A stretch of DNA of 64,000 bases from Ktedonospora formicarum (GCF_016587355.1 NZ_BNJF01000001.1:3501721-3565720); one strand, 5' to 3'; shown: positions 37,118 through 46,140, numbered from the stretch's first letter. Translations and numbers: made by a program. Notes: generated by a model not told the origin, from the sequence alone.

Positions 37118-37903
37118 TTACACGCGCTTTGAATATGCCCTCATCGCAAAGATGTAAGCCACAACCAGAATGCCAACGCACCATGCGAGAGCAACCCATA
37201 TATTCTGAGGCGCAGGCTGCCCGGCCAGTAATGCCCGGATGGTATCCACGATCGCTGTCACTGGCTGGTTTTCGGCAAAGACTCTGACCAGGAACGGCAT
37301 CGACTTGGTTGGCACAAACGCCGAGCTGATAAAGGGTAGGAAGATCAACGGATAGGAAAAGGCGGTTGCGCCGTCTATCGATTTGGCGGTCAGTCCGGGA
37401 ATCACCGCGACCCAGGTTAAGGCCAGCGTAAACAGAGCGAGGATGCCAACAACGGTCAGCCATGACAGGATGCTCGCCGACGAACGAAAGCCCATCAACA
37501 AGGCGACGAGCATGATGACCACCAGTGAAAGTGCGTTGGAGACCATCGAGGTCAGGACATGTCCCCACAACATGGTGGAAGGAGCTATCGGCATGGAACG
37601 AAAGCGCTCAATGATTCCCTTCTGCACATCGGTAAACAAACGGTACGCGGTATAGGAGATTCCGCTCGCAATCGCAATCAATAAGATCCCAGGCACCAAA
37701 TAATTGACATAATTGGCTGTCCCTGTTTGAATGGCGCCGCCGAACACATACACGAACAGCAACATCATCGCAATTGGCGTGATTGTGACGGTGAAGATGG
37801 TGTCCACACTGCGGAAGATGTGGCGCATGGAACGACCAACCATCACGCTCATATCGCTGAAAAAGTGTGTCTGTATGGATGTCTGTTTCTGTATCGATTC
37901 CAT
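37118..37903 (-). CDS. ABC-2 type permease (DrrB-like)
   Basis: 261 residues, six predicted membrane helices. SVDTIFTVTITPIAMMLLFV near the start and the ABC-2 signature region AFSYPLIFLPFISSAFVPTKSMP with RVFAENQPVTAIVDTIRALL near 185-235 are typical of daunorubicin-type DrrB exporters. AAGGAGG lies within the end of the ATPase gene, ideally placed for the ATG at 37903, which directly follows the ATPase stop. It is the last gene of the PadR operon. Confidence 0.92.
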   Translation of the reverse strand: MESIQKQTSIQTHFFSDMSVMVGRSMRHIFRSVDTIFTVTITPIAMMLLFVYVFGGAIQTGTANYVNYLVPGILLIAIASGISYTAYRLFTDVQKGIIERFRSMPIAPSTMLWGHVLTSMVSNALSLVVIMLVALLMGFRSSASILSWLTVVGILALFTLALTWVAVIPGLTAKSIDGATAFSYPLIFLPFISSAFVPTKSMPFLVRVFAENQPVTAIVDTIRALLAGQPAPQNIWVALAWCVGILVVAYIFAMRAYSKRV

Positions 37904-38665
37904 TTATTGTTCCTCCTTCTTGCCAATGATGGCAAGAAAAATCTCCTCTAATGTTGGTTGTTTTTCTACATATTTTTTTTCAGCAGGCGGGAACAGTTTT
38001 TTGAGTTCCATGAGCGTGCCGCTGGCAATAATCTTTCCCTCATGAAGAATGGCAATGCGATCTGCAAGCTGTTCCGCCTCGTCCAGGTACTGCGTGGTTA
38101 AGAAGACGGTCATGCCCCCATCCGCAAGCTCCTTCACTACTTTCCACATCTCAATGCGTGCCTCAGGGTCAAGCCCGGTGGTTGGCTCATCAAGGAAAAG
38201 GATCTGCGGTTTTCCCACCAGGCTCATGGCAATATCAAGCCTGCGACGCATCCCGCCTGAATATGTCGATGCCCTGCGGTTGGCAGCCTCGGTTAAACCG
38301 AAACGGGTCAGCAACTCGTCGGCCACCTGGCGCGGATGTGTGAGGTGTCGGAGCCTGGCGACCATAATAAGATTTTCTCGTCCGGTCAACATCTCATCCA
38401 CGGCGGCGAATTGTCCAGTCAGACTGAGGGATTGCCGCACGTGGGCTGGCTGTGACGCCACGTCAAATCCGTTGACGATGGCCGTTCCCCTGTCCTGGTT
38501 GAGCAGCGTGGTGAGGATTTTGACAAGCGTGGTCTTGCCCGCGCCGTTGGAGCCAAGCAGGGCAAAAATGCTGCCCTGCTCCACGGTGAGATTCACGCCT
38601 TTTAAGACATCGAGCTTCTTGTATGATTTTTTGAGATCATCGACCTGAATAGCAATATTCTGCAT
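37904..38665 (-). CDS. ABC-2 transporter ATPase (DrrA-like)
   Basis: 253 residues: Walker A LLGSNGAGKTTLVKILTT, signature YSGGMRRRLDIAMSLVG, Walker [18 protein letters not shown]-loop LTTQYLDEAEQLADRIAILH. The TQYLDEAEQLADRI wording and the tail (QPTLEEIFLAIIG) are diagnostic of daunorubicin-resistance-type ATPases. It pairs with the following permease. Its start lies 10 nt past the pentapeptide gene stop. Drug or lipid export is inferred from the family. Confidence 0.93.
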   Translation of the reverse strand: MQNIAIQVDDLKKSYKKLDVLKGVNLTVEQGSIFALLGSNGAGKTTLVKILTTLLNQDRGTAIVNGFDVASQPAHVRQSLSLTGQFAAVDEMLTGRENLIMVARLRHLTHPRQVADELLTRFGLTEAANRRASTYSGGMRRRLDIAMSLVGKPQILFLDEPTTGLDPEARIEMWKVVKELADGGMTVFLTTQYLDEAEQLADRIAILHEGKIIASGTLMELKKLFPPAEKKYVEKQPTLEEIFLAIIGKKEEQ

Positions 38666-38675
38666 AATCTTTTCC

Positions 38676-39539
38676 TTATGAGAGAACAGTCACCTTCGAG
38701 ACATCAGCCCCTATGCCTTTGAGGGCAGCATACGTTAACTTATCCATCATCGCGCCATCAAAGCGAATGGATTGGATGGCCCGCTTCAGAGACCAGATGC
38801 CCGTCTGGCGGAAAGAGACATTTTTGAGGGTCGCACCCTGAAACGACACATCCCTGAGTGCTGGCAGGTCGAACGTGACACCGAGAAAAGTCTGCCCATC
38901 CAGTCGCTGTCCGCTCAGGTCGGAAGAGGCAAAGTTCACACCGAGAAAGGTACAGCGTTCAAAGGTCGTTTTGCGCAGGTCCGTCTTGGTAAAATTGACA
39001 TCTGTCAGCTTGATGCCAACGAATTTCGTTCCGACCAACCCCGACTTGCTGAAGTTGGTGCGTACCAGGATGGCTTCGCTGAAGTTCGCATCCACGAGGT
39101 CAAGGACAGAGAAGTCGCAATCGGTCAGATTGGCGCGCGTGAAATTGGCTTCACGGACGTCACTGCCCCGAAACGAGCTCCCGGTGAGGTCCGCGCCCGT
39201 AAAGTCAGAGCCACGCAACGCACTGCCTTGAAAGTTGCTTTTCTGCGCAACCACGTCGGCGAAGTCGCTCTGTGGGAGATGGCTCGCGCTCAAGTTGGTA
39301 ACCACCTGCCGCTCTAGCGAGTGGGAGAGGTTGGTGACCTCCCTGACGGTTTGCTCGATGTCGCCGATGCTCTCAATGGTCATGGCAAAGGCGGTCTCGT
39401 CATCCTTGCCCTCGGCTTTGAGCTCACGGAAGCGCTCCTGTAAATCGGAGAGCAGATCCGCCTTTAATTCGGTCGTGCTTTTGACCTCATCGTAGGGAGC
39501 AAAGACGCCGTTGACATAGTTGGTCAATGTATCGTTCAT
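38676..39539 (-). CDS. Pentapeptide-repeat protein with permease-prefix-like N-terminus
   Basis: 287 residues. The first 75 (LTNYVNGVFAPYDEVKSTTE, DLQERFRELKAEGKDDETAF, IGDIEQTVREV) resemble the DUF1700/permease-prefix domain often encoded between PadR regulators and exporters. Residues about 85-255 are A(D/N)LXX-type pentapeptide repeats (SDFADV, SDFTGADLTGSSFRGSDVRE, ANFTRANLTDCDFS), predicting a right-handed quadrilateral helix. Pentapeptide proteins can protect gyrase, but here co-transcription with PadR and an ABC-2 exporter suggests an accessory role in the same system; that is an inference. Confidence 0.85.
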   Translation of the reverse strand: MNDTLTNYVNGVFAPYDEVKSTTELKADLLSDLQERFRELKAEGKDDETAFAMTIESIGDIEQTVREVTNLSHSLERQVVTNLSASHLPQSDFADVVAQKSNFQGSALRGSDFTGADLTGSSFRGSDVREANFTRANLTDCDFSVLDLVDANFSEAILVRTNFSKSGLVGTKFVGIKLTDVNFTKTDLRKTTFERCTFLGVNFASSDLSGQRLDGQTFLGVTFDLPALRDVSFQGATLKNVSFRQTGIWSLKRAIQSIRFDGAMMDKLTYAALKGIGADVSKVTVLS

Positions 39540-39554
39540 ATCAATACCTTTCCT

Positions 39555-39884
39555 TTACAAGAGGTTCTCTAGTACGCGCTTGGCGTACCCCCAGTTTCGT
39601 GTGTTGCGATCGTAGGTCGTTTTCCCTTTTTCCGTGATCCGGAAGTATTTCCTTCTCCCGCCCTGAGATTCATCACCCCAATGCCACTCGATATCCTCGT
39701 CCATCTCAAGTCGTCGGACGCTGGAATACATGGTGGCTTCCTTGAGTTCGTACTCGCCACCCGAGCGCTCAGCAATCAGTTTGACAATCTCGTAGCCGTA
39801 GCGGTCAGCTTCCGATAAGAGCCGTAAAATTATCGTATCGGTATGTCCGCGTAGCAGATCGGAGGTCAGTTTGTTTTCACTCAT
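39555..39884 (-). CDS. PadR-family transcriptional regulator
   Basis: 109-residue winged-helix protein: LLRGHTDTIILRLLSEADRY, GYEIVKLIAERS, LKEATMYSSVRRLEMD (recognition helix and PadR signature), GGRRKYFRITEKGK (wing). It is the first gene of the operon padR-pentapeptide-ATPase-permease. A dyad overlaps the promoter just upstream, so autorepression and substrate-induced release, as in other PadR exporters, is likely. Confidence 0.93.
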   Translation of the reverse strand: MSENKLTSDLLRGHTDTIILRLLSEADRYGYEIVKLIAERSGGEYELKEATMYSSVRRLEMDEDIEWHWGDESQGGRRKYFRITEKGKTTYDRNTRNWGYAKRVLENLL

Positions 39885-39905
39885 ATATCATCACCTCGTA
39901 TGGAG

Positions 39906-39942
39906 ATTATACGATATAGTACTGTGATTGTCAATGTACTAT
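39906..39942 (-). promoter_or_regulatory. Consensus promoter with PadR operator
   Basis: On minus: TTGACA (39929-39934) and TATAAT (39906-39911), 17-nt spacer, a perfect sigma70 promoter. The dyad ATAGTAC-N13-GTACTAT (39916-39942) covers the -35 and spacer. A bound PadR dimer would block polymerase. This is the best promoter in the window. Confidence 0.85.
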
Positions 39943-40093
39943 TTTGATGATGATACTTTGCTCGATAAATAAACTCTCTGTTTTTTCTATGACCTCCTTG
40001 CTGAAATTGAAAAGATATGGCTTTGGTCAGCTTCTCTCTTCTCTCGGGAGGCTTTTATGCCTGTTTCTTTTCCTCAAAATGGACAAAGTCAAG

Positions 40094-40321
40094 CTAAGAA
40101 AAGTTTCGCCCCTCAGCCTGAGGAGTTTCATCTGTTTCCAGGGAAAGAAGGCTCAGACTCAAACGGCGCAGCGTTCCCAGCACTCCATGCAGCGCCGCCT
40201 GATCGAGGAGCGTGCCCGTGAGCAGGGTCGTGCCCGTGGCATCATGATGAATGGTTAATCCTCCCAGCCATTCTTGCCAGGACGGGTCCAGGTGCCCTTT
40301 CACATATATGCGGCAATGCAT
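40094..40321 (-). CDS. Small conserved protein adjacent to a LuxR remnant
   Basis: 75 residues (MHCRIYVKGHLDPSWQEWLG...), a type I recall as common in Ktedonobacteria, often next to LuxR/MalT regulators. GGAGG lies about 11 nt before the ATG at 40321. The sequence has the feel of a small alpha/beta domain (LTIHHDATGTTLLTGTLLDQ, LHGVLGTLRRLSLSLLSLE). No function known. Its neighbour is a truncated LuxR gene. Confidence 0.65.
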   Translation of the reverse strand: MHCRIYVKGHLDPSWQEWLGGLTIHHDATGTTLLTGTLLDQAALHGVLGTLRRLSLSLLSLETDETPQAEGRNFS

Positions 40322-40474
40322 CTCGCGTGTGTCCTCCGTTCCATTTCTCTCTTTTCATAAGAAGAGTATAGAGGAGATCTGGGTGAGTCAGGCTCACCCA
40401 GGTGGGTGATTCAGGGTGGGTGAGAAAAAAAGATGTTTCTGAAGGAAGGCGAGAGGGGTAATGTGTTGGAGTGA

Positions 40475-40840
40475 TTAGAGTAGATGGAGGCTGTGTGCGA
40501 CTACACTCGCTTCTACGCGGTTGGCGACACCCAATTTGCGATATATACTCCGCACATGTGTTTTCACCGTATTGACTGAGACCACCAGGGCGCTCGCAAT
40601 CTCCGGATTGGAGCGTCCGGCGACGAGCAGGTGCAGCACTCGCCGCTCCTGAGGGCTGAGCGGCTCGATGAGCGCTGCCGTAGCGTCAGCAGAGGTGTTG
40701 TCTGGCACTTGCGCCAGAATTTGTTGGGGAAGGGCAGGAAAGGCATCTCCTCGTTGCGCGCGCTGCTGCTCCTGCTTGAAAGCCGCCAGCAGGGTTGAGA
40801 TATATGTGCGAGAAACAGCAGATCTACAACGAGCCTCTCT
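40475..40840 (-). pseudogene. C-terminal fragment of a MalT/LuxR regulator
   Basis: The minus-strand frame from about 40835 reads EARCRSAVSRTYISTLLAAF, then KQEQQRAQRGDAFPALPQQI and a complete LuxR helix-turn-helix (LSPQERRVLHLLVAGRSNPE, SVNTVKTHVRSIYRKLGVAN). Stops close the frame upstream and no ATPase or TPR part is present, so this is a remnant. The last 77 residues from a GTG at 40708 could still be expressed as an isolated DNA-binding domain. It resembles the C-terminus of the 46.4-kb regulator. Confidence 0.75.
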
Positions 40841-41087
40841 TCATTATTTTCAGACACACCATTATTTGATGCTATCTATGAGCGTCTGAAAAAAACTTTA
40901 AGTAAATATTTAAAGCCTTGACCTTCATTATATCAATGCTATTTTAGAGCAAAAAGGGTTAGGAATAGCAGAGATTAATATATAAGCTAGGCGAGAGCTA
41001 ACAATGCCGTTAGCTCTTTTTAATTTCTGTGGCTGATTAAAGGCTTTTATATGTGTGTGCCAAAGGGTAGACTCTAAACAAAATACT

Positions 41088-41288
41088 TCACTTCTCGTTA
41101 ATATTCTTCTTTTTTTCTCGACTTAAAATAAAACTTTCAAGCACACTTCTTCTTATGCGGTATTCGCGCTTTCCTATCCACACAACCGCTAATTCCCCAT
41201 TATTGACCCAGCCTCGCACTGTTTGAATGTGAATCTGCATCATGTTTGCGACTTGCTGTGCTGTCAGAAGCTGTTCATCACCAAGCAT
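41088..41288 (-). CDS. Excisionase-like HTH protein
   Basis: 66 residues: LLTAQQVANMMQIHIQTVRG, WVNNGELAVVWIGKREYRIR and SVLESFILSRE form the MerR-like fold of the HTH_17/excisionase family, with a basic tail. GAGGAGAG lies six bases before the ATG at 41288. Directionality factor or small regulator; its position between recombinase and LuxR remnants suggests it belongs to a decayed mobile element. Confidence 0.8.
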   Translation of the reverse strand: MLGDEQLLTAQQVANMMQIHIQTVRGWVNNGELAVVWIGKREYRIRRSVLESFILSREKKKNINEK

Positions 41289-41486
41289 ATTTTCTCTCCT
41301 CGCAAATAAGCACGGATTTATTATATTCGCTCTATCTCTTATCCGTCAAAGAGCTTTCTTTCACTCACTCTCACTAACTCAGTATTTCCCAGAAGCACTA
41401 AAATAGTGTATAATGAAATATAAATAGCCCCATGGTGATTTGTGATAGGAAAATTAAACAAATGCCATAGCGTTAAAAGGAGTTTT

Positions 41487-41726
41487 GTGCATTCACGTAT
41501 TAGTGATCTAATTTTGAGTGGCCCAAATGAAACGAATGAAATCAACATTACTCAGGAGCAGATACAACGAGCACAGGATCAAATCAAACGTCTTGATGAA
41601 CTGCTAACAAACCCTGTCCGTCCATTGACCAAAGAAACTGAGGGCCGTTATCTTACAAAGGTAAGCGAAACAGAAAATGCAATCCAGCGTTTGCAACGAA
41701 AGCTACAAAGCTTGCAAGAAAATTAA
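41487..41726 (+). pseudogene. Coiled-coil part of a broken recombinase (part 1)
   Basis: 79 residues from a GTG at 41487 that follows AAGGAG closely. QEQIQRAQDQIKRLDELLTN and SETENAIQRLQRKLQSLQEN are coiled-coil sequence of the kind found in large serine recombinases before the C-terminus. The frame stops at 41726 while the next part continues in the -1 frame. The start and ribosome-binding site could make it a stand-alone small gene instead. Confidence 0.45.
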
Positions 41727-42270
41727 ACTCAATATTATTTCACCTCATCTTTTTCTTCTCCGGATTGAATGGGAAAATGGCGTTGCCTCGCGCCCTGATA
41801 TTGGTTTACTTTGGAGAGGTGTGTCACCTAACAATGTTGAGGCGTGGAGCGAGGAAGAAGATGCTATTATGAGAGCGCATTACACAGCCATGCCGCAAGC
41901 CGAGCTTATGAAAGCCCTCCCTCATCGCGCTTGGTATCGTATCTGTGATCGAGCGCAAGTGCTTGGTCTCCGGCGAGCTGTACCTTTCCGAGGACGAGCC
42001 CCAATCAACACGTATCATCGAACCATGCGCTATGACGATCTTGAAGCTATCATGGGCCTGGTTCAGACGGATGAAGAGAAAGAGCGTGTGTGTCACCTTG
42101 TCAATACTCTTGCTCAAGAAACAATGAGAGGGAACCTCTCCATTCGCTGGTTGCTCCCTCTCGACCTCATTAGCTATGCTTCAGTAGACAATGATGCGTC
42201 TTCTGTATCATCAAATGCACTGTTGCTTAACCTCAGTGACTTGACATACGGATCGCGCCATCAAGCCTGA
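41677..42270 (+). pseudogene. C-terminal recombinase-like fragment with SANT/Myb-like segment (part 2)
   Basis: Open frame with similarity starting at about 41710 (HLFLLRIEWENGVASRPDIG, LLWRGVSPNN) followed by a Myb/SANT-like three-helix region, WSEEEDAIMRAHYTAMPQAE then LMKALPHRAWYRICDRAQVL. From memory, such segments end some large serine recombinases in Chloroflexota and Firmicutes; this needs checking. It overlaps part 1 in another frame and has no ribosome-binding site, so the pair looks like one gene broken by a frameshift and lacking its catalytic domain. The end overlaps the convergent SDR gene. Confidence 0.5.
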
Positions 42271-43003
42271 TAGTCTCGCCATTGAGCATGGTGTTCTCGA
42301 TGATGTGTTTGGCGAGGGAGGCGTACTCGTCAGGGCGACCTAAGCGCGAGGGGAAGGGCACTTGCTGTCCCAACGAGACGCGTGCTGCTTCCGGAAGACC
42401 TGCCATGAGCGGGGTATCAAAGATGCCGGGGGCGATGGTGACGACGCGAATGCCCAGGCTGGCAAGCTCACGTGCAATAGGGAGCGTCATGCCAACAATC
42501 CCACCCTTAGAGGCCGAATAGGCTGCCTGCCCAATCTGCCCGTCGAAGGCCGCGACTGAAGCGGTATTGATGATGACGCCACGCTCACCGTCTTCTCCTT
42601 CTGGCTGGTTTTCAGCCATGAGAGCCGATGCCAGGCGGATAACATTAAAGGTGCCAATCAGGTTGACTGAGATGACCTTGCTAAAACTCGCGAGCGTATG
42701 AATACCGCGCTTGCTCAAGATCTTTTCCGCGACGCCGATGCCCGCGCAGTTAATAAGGATGTTGATCTCACCACTATGGGCGTGTGCGGCCTGGAGGGCT
42801 GCCTGTACCTCTTCTTCCTTTGTGACGTCAGTCTTGACAAATATGCACGCTTCTCCTAGCTCATTTGCCAGGGCTGTGCCGGTTTCCGTGTTGAAGTCAA
42901 TAATGGTGGTTCTGGCTCCGGCCTCGGTGAGCAGGCGTACACAGGCCGCGCCCAGACCAGAGGCTCCTCCGGTCACGATGACGCCTTTGTTGGCTATGTG
43001 CAT
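42233..43003 (-). CDS. Short-chain dehydrogenase (3-hydroxyacyl-CoA dehydrogenase type-2 like)
   Basis: 256 residues from the ATG at 43003, preceded by AAGGAAGG. An in-frame extension to 43087 runs into a dispersed repeat and is rejected. Motifs: [16 protein letters not shown] (NAD loop), D-acidic strand [10 protein letters not shown] (NAD preference), INCAG, catalytic Ser in [13 protein letters not shown], and YSASKGG. The [20 protein letters not shown] region matches HSD17B10/type-2 hydroxyacyl-CoA dehydrogenases, suggesting beta-oxidation. Substrate unproven. Confidence 0.9.
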   Translation of the reverse strand: MHIANKGVIVTGGASGLGAACVRLLTEAGARTTIIDFNTETGTALANELGEACIFVKTDVTKEEEVQAALQAAHAHSGEINILINCAGIGVAEKILSKRGIHTLASFSKVISVNLIGTFNVIRLASALMAENQPEGEDGERGVIINTASVAAFDGQIGQAAYSASKGGIVGMTLPIARELASLGIRVVTIAPGIFDTPLMAGLPEAARVSLGQQVPFPSRLGRPDEYASLAKHIIENTMLNGETIRLDGAIRMSSH

Positions 43004-43078
43004 GGTTTGTACCTTCCTTGCTAGACTCTTCCAGTTGAGACAGCACTGGCGTCTTTGCCAGATGCGTGTAACCAAGGT

Positions 43079-43126
43079 CTTATGCAAAAAACAACGCTAC
43101 TGAGCTCGCTCAGGTTTTTGCATAAG
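43079..43126. repeat. Dispersed palindromic repeat, copy C
   Basis: Arms CTTATGCAAAAAAC (43079-43092) and GGTTTTTGCATAAG (43113-43126), near-perfect, enclosing AACGCTACTGAGCTCGCTCA and followed by GAGTAAG, the same 3' continuation as at the lysW leader (copy A). Confidence 0.65.
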
Positions 43127-43309
43127 GAGTAAGTGTAACAATGCTGCTATGCTTTATTCTTATCATATCAGGAGGGAGAGCACAAGGGAGATGATTTTAC
43201 TGGATGATATTACTGATTATGGGCGTCCTGGTTCGCTTGTGTCTGCCTGTCTGGAGTGCTAGACTGCCTGATAAAGAGAAACGTTTGAGTGCGGAGAAGG
43301 ATTAAGCGA

Positions 43310-45172
43310 GTGCAGAGCAAGCAGGAACGTATACAGTTATTGGAGCGACAGCTTCAACGCGTGCAACGACGAATCAAGATGCTGGATACACGCAGTAACC
43401 GTTATTCATGGTTACGAGTCTTCGTCTTCTTTGGGGGTCTGGCCCTGAGTCTGGTTGCTGGTTTTCTCCTCTGGTGGCTGGGTGTGGTGCTAGGAGTGGT
43501 GACGCTGGTTGCCTTTGGGGTTGCCGCCTTTTTCCATAGCCGGATAGATAAGAGTTTGGCACGGCACAAAGCCTGGCTACTGATCAAGTCGACGCATATC
43601 GCGCGCGCGAACCTGGATTGGGAGCATATTCCACCACCCGCGCCGGGTAGCGGTCTGGACGATCATCCCTTTGAGTTTGATCTAGATATCACAGGTAAGT
43701 ATTCATTGCATCGCATATTGGATGTCTCGTACTCTCGTGAGGGAAGCGAGCTCCTGCGCGATTGGTTGCTGGCAATGGAGCCTGATCTGGAGGCTATTCA
43801 GGCTCGACAGGCTCTTGTTAAGGAGTTGCGTCCCCTGAGCCGTTTCCGCGATAAGCTCAGCCTCTATTCATTGATCTCGACAAAGGGGCGCTCGGGACAA
43901 ATTCAGGGGCGCGAACTGCTGGATTGGTTGACGAGGAACCCTTCATCGAAGGGCGTGCGCCCTCTGCTATGGGCTTCTCTGGTCCTTAATGCCTTTACGA
44001 TTATCGATTTCGTGGTGAGCTTGCTGACGCAAACGCCTGCTATCTGGACTCTGACCTTCTTTGGCGGCATCCTTTTTCTGGCATTGACCAATAAGATTCG
44101 GGGCAATATCTTCGAGGAGGCAGGCTTTATGAGCGCGAACTTTGGCGCGCTCAGTTCGGTCTTTGAGTTCCTGGAAAAATATGCTTTTGGGTCGCATGCA
44201 CATCTAGCGCGCCTCTGCGCGCCATTTCAGTCGACGGAAGCGAGTCGCCCCTCACATGTTCTCCGGGGCATTGAGCGTGTCTCCTCGGCTGCTAGTCTGA
44301 AGGCCAATGGCCTGCTTTGGATCATTATTAACCTGCTGTTGCCCTGGGATGCGTACTGCGCGTATCGTCTAGGTCAGTACAAGGAGCGTATCGCTCGCTT
44401 CCTGCCAGAATGGCTGGAGGCATGGTTTGAACTGGAAGCGTTGAACTCGCTGGCGACTTTCGCGTATCTTAATCCCGAGTATGTCTTGCCGGAGGTGGTG
44501 AGCAATGAGGCGCTGGGCAAGGATGAGCTTCCGCTCTTTAGCGCGCGAGATTTAGGACATCCCCTTATCTCCTCTCATGTGCGGGTAACCAATGATTTCG
44601 CTTATCAGCGATTAGGTGAGGTCGATATCCTGACCGGTTCAAATATGGCGGGTAAGAGTACCTTCCTGCGCACTCAGGGGGTGAACCTGTGTCTGGCATA
44701 TGCGGGTGGGCCTGTGTGTGCCAGCACTCTGACAACACACCTCTTCAGGATCTTCACCTGCATTCGCGTCAACGATTCCGTAACGGATGGCTATTCTTAC
44801 TTCTATGCTGAAGTGCGGCGCTTGCGCAAGCTGCTCGATGCCCTGGAACGGCCTTCGCCTTACCCCCTCTTCTTCCTCATTGATGAGATCTTTAAGGGGA
44901 CGAATAATCGCGAGCGCTTAAGTGGGAGTCGCGCTTTTGTGCGCGCTGTTGCCGGTCATGATTGCCTGGGAGCGATCTCTACTCATGATCTGGAACTGGT
45001 GCATCTGGCCGAAGCGGTTGCGGCAATCAATAACTATCATTTCCGCGAGGAGGTCGTTGATGGGCAGATGGTCTTTGATTACAAACTGCGTCATGGACCT
45101 TGCCCTACAACGAATGCCCTGAAGATCATGCAGATGGAAGGGTTACCAATAGAAGAGGTCGATGCTCTATAA
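43310..45172 (+). CDS. Membrane-anchored MutS-like ATPase
   Basis: About 620 residues. A coiled N-terminus (QERIQLLERQLQRVQRRIKM) is followed by two membrane helices (WLRVFVFFGGLALSLVAGFL, VVLGVVTLVAFGVAAFF), then a MutS core-like region, with another two hydrophobic helices near 225-265. The ABC-type ATPase end has Walker A LTGSNMAGKSTFLRTQGVN, ICLAYAGG-type loop, Walker B FFLIDEIFKGTNNRER and STHDLELV. The mismatch-recognition domain of MutS is absent. A GTG at 43310 has GAGAAGG about ten bases upstream; a GTG at 43289 is the alternative. It belongs to a family usually annotated MutS-related; a membrane role is unexplained. Confidence 0.85.
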   Translation: MQSKQERIQLLERQLQRVQRRIKMLDTRSNRYSWLRVFVFFGGLALSLVAGFLLWWLGVVLGVVTLVAFGVAAFFHSRIDKSLARHKAWLLIKSTHIARANLDWEHIPPPAPGSGLDDHPFEFDLDITGKYSLHRILDVSYSREGSELLRDWLLAMEPDLEAIQARQALVKELRPLSRFRDKLSLYSLISTKGRSGQIQGRELLDWLTRNPSSKGVRPLLWASLVLNAFTIIDFVVSLLTQTPAIWTLTFFGGILFLALTNKIRGNIFEEAGFMSANFGALSSVFEFLEKYAFGSHAHLARLCAPFQSTEASRPSHVLRGIERVSSAASLKANGLLWIIINLLLPWDAYCAYRLGQYKERIARFLPEWLEAWFELEALNSLATFAYLNPEYVLPEVVSNEALGKDELPLFSARDLGHPLISSHVRVTNDFAYQRLGEVDILTGSNMAGKSTFLRTQGVNLCLAYAGGPVCASTLTTHLFRIFTCIRVNDSVTDGYSYFYAEVRRLRKLLDALERPSPYPLFFLIDEIFKGTNNRERLSGSRAFVRAVAGHDCLGAISTHDLELVHLAEAVAAINNYHFREEVVDGQMVFDYKLRHGPCPTTNALKIMQMEGLPIEEVDAL

Positions 45173-45182
45173 GGGTTTGGCG

Positions 45183-45219
45183 AAAGAGGGCGCTTCCATG
45201 TCGTGGAAGCGCCCTCTTT
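45183..45219. terminator. Bidirectional terminator between convergent genes
   Basis: 16-bp perfect stem AAAGAGGGCGCTTCCA/TGGAAGCGCCCTCTTT with loop TGTCG, A-rich on the left and T-rich on the right, between convergent stops (45172 and 45244). Confidence 0.85.
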
Positions 45220-45243
45220 TCTGTGTTCTGAGACCCATCTCTT

Positions 45244-46140
45244 TTAGTTGAGCATAGCGATAGTCTGGCGGATGATCTTGATGTAGTTGAGGATCTCATA
45301 GCGATCCTCTGCTTCGGGTGCCATCTCGCGGTAGGCGTTCAAGTCGTGTAGGGCGCGCCCATAGTGCTTGAGATGAAGATGGAGTAGTCCGCGTGCGCGG
45401 CGGTCGGGCGCAGACTGAGGTTGCAGGAGCAAGATCAAGTTATAGATAGCCAGGCCTGATTCATAGGCGTCACGGTCGAGGTAGATACGCTTCAGATTGT
45501 TGAGTATACGTCCAAGGAGCTGTTTTGAGGACACCGGCTTGAACCAGTGTCTATTGAGCTTGAGCGGGCGATGGGCGATGCGCCGGACCATCTCCAGGCA
45601 TTCATGCTGACTCAAGAGCTGTCCCTGGTGGAAGGCGTCGATATACATAGTTTCCTCGCCAAGCTGGCAGCGGATGACGAAATGGAAGGGAAGCCCTACC
45701 CCTTCCAGGCGCAGACCCGCCCGGCGTGCAACCTCCATATAGAGCAGCGAAAGCGTGATTGGGATACCGCTATGTTCTTCTAAAACTCGGTTAAGATAGC
45801 TATTGTCTGGATTATTATAGTCGCCAACATTGCCTGTAAAGTGCTCTTCCTCGAAGAGTACCTGATTGAGCGCTTGTAGGAGATCTTCTGGATCTAGTTC
45901 AAGAGGAGCGTTGTGAGGTGTTGGCTGTGCCGTTGAAAGGCCGAGTATGCCCCTGACTCGCCGTGCCAGAGCGTCGAGTTGTGCCTGGTGGTGACAGATA
46001 TCCAGATCTGGATAGGCTAGTTTCGCGATGAGAAGGGCCGCATGGGCCAGGTCTATCGCGGCATCATCTTGTGCGACCAGGGACGCAAAATCTGTATAGA
46101 TGTGCTGTTGTGGGTTGTCATGAGAAGGTGTCTCTGCCAT
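45244..46140 (-). CDS. SirB1-family transglutaminase-like/TPR protein
   Basis: 298 residues: SirB1-type N-domain with NQVLFEEEHFTGNVGDYNNP, DNSYLNRVLEEHSGIPITLS and LLYMEVARRAGLRLEGVGLP (transglutaminase-like core), FHFVIRC and YIDAFHQGQLLS, then two TPR-like helices (YESGLAIYNLILLLQPQSAP, ALHDLNAYREMAPEAEDRYE). There is no Cys at the usual transglutaminase position in the core, so it is probably non-catalytic, as in most SirB1 proteins. No clear ribosome-binding site was seen before the ATG at 46140. Function unknown. Confidence 0.88.
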   Translation of the reverse strand: MAETPSHDNPQQHIYTDFASLVAQDDAAIDLAHAALLIAKLAYPDLDICHHQAQLDALARRVRGILGLSTAQPTPHNAPLELDPEDLLQALNQVLFEEEHFTGNVGDYNNPDNSYLNRVLEEHSGIPITLSLLYMEVARRAGLRLEGVGLPFHFVIRCQLGEETMYIDAFHQGQLLSQHECLEMVRRIAHRPLKLNRHWFKPVSSKQLLGRILNNLKRIYLDRDAYESGLAIYNLILLLQPQSAPDRRARGLLHLHLKHYGRALHDLNAYREMAPEAEDRYEILNYIKIIRQTIAMLN

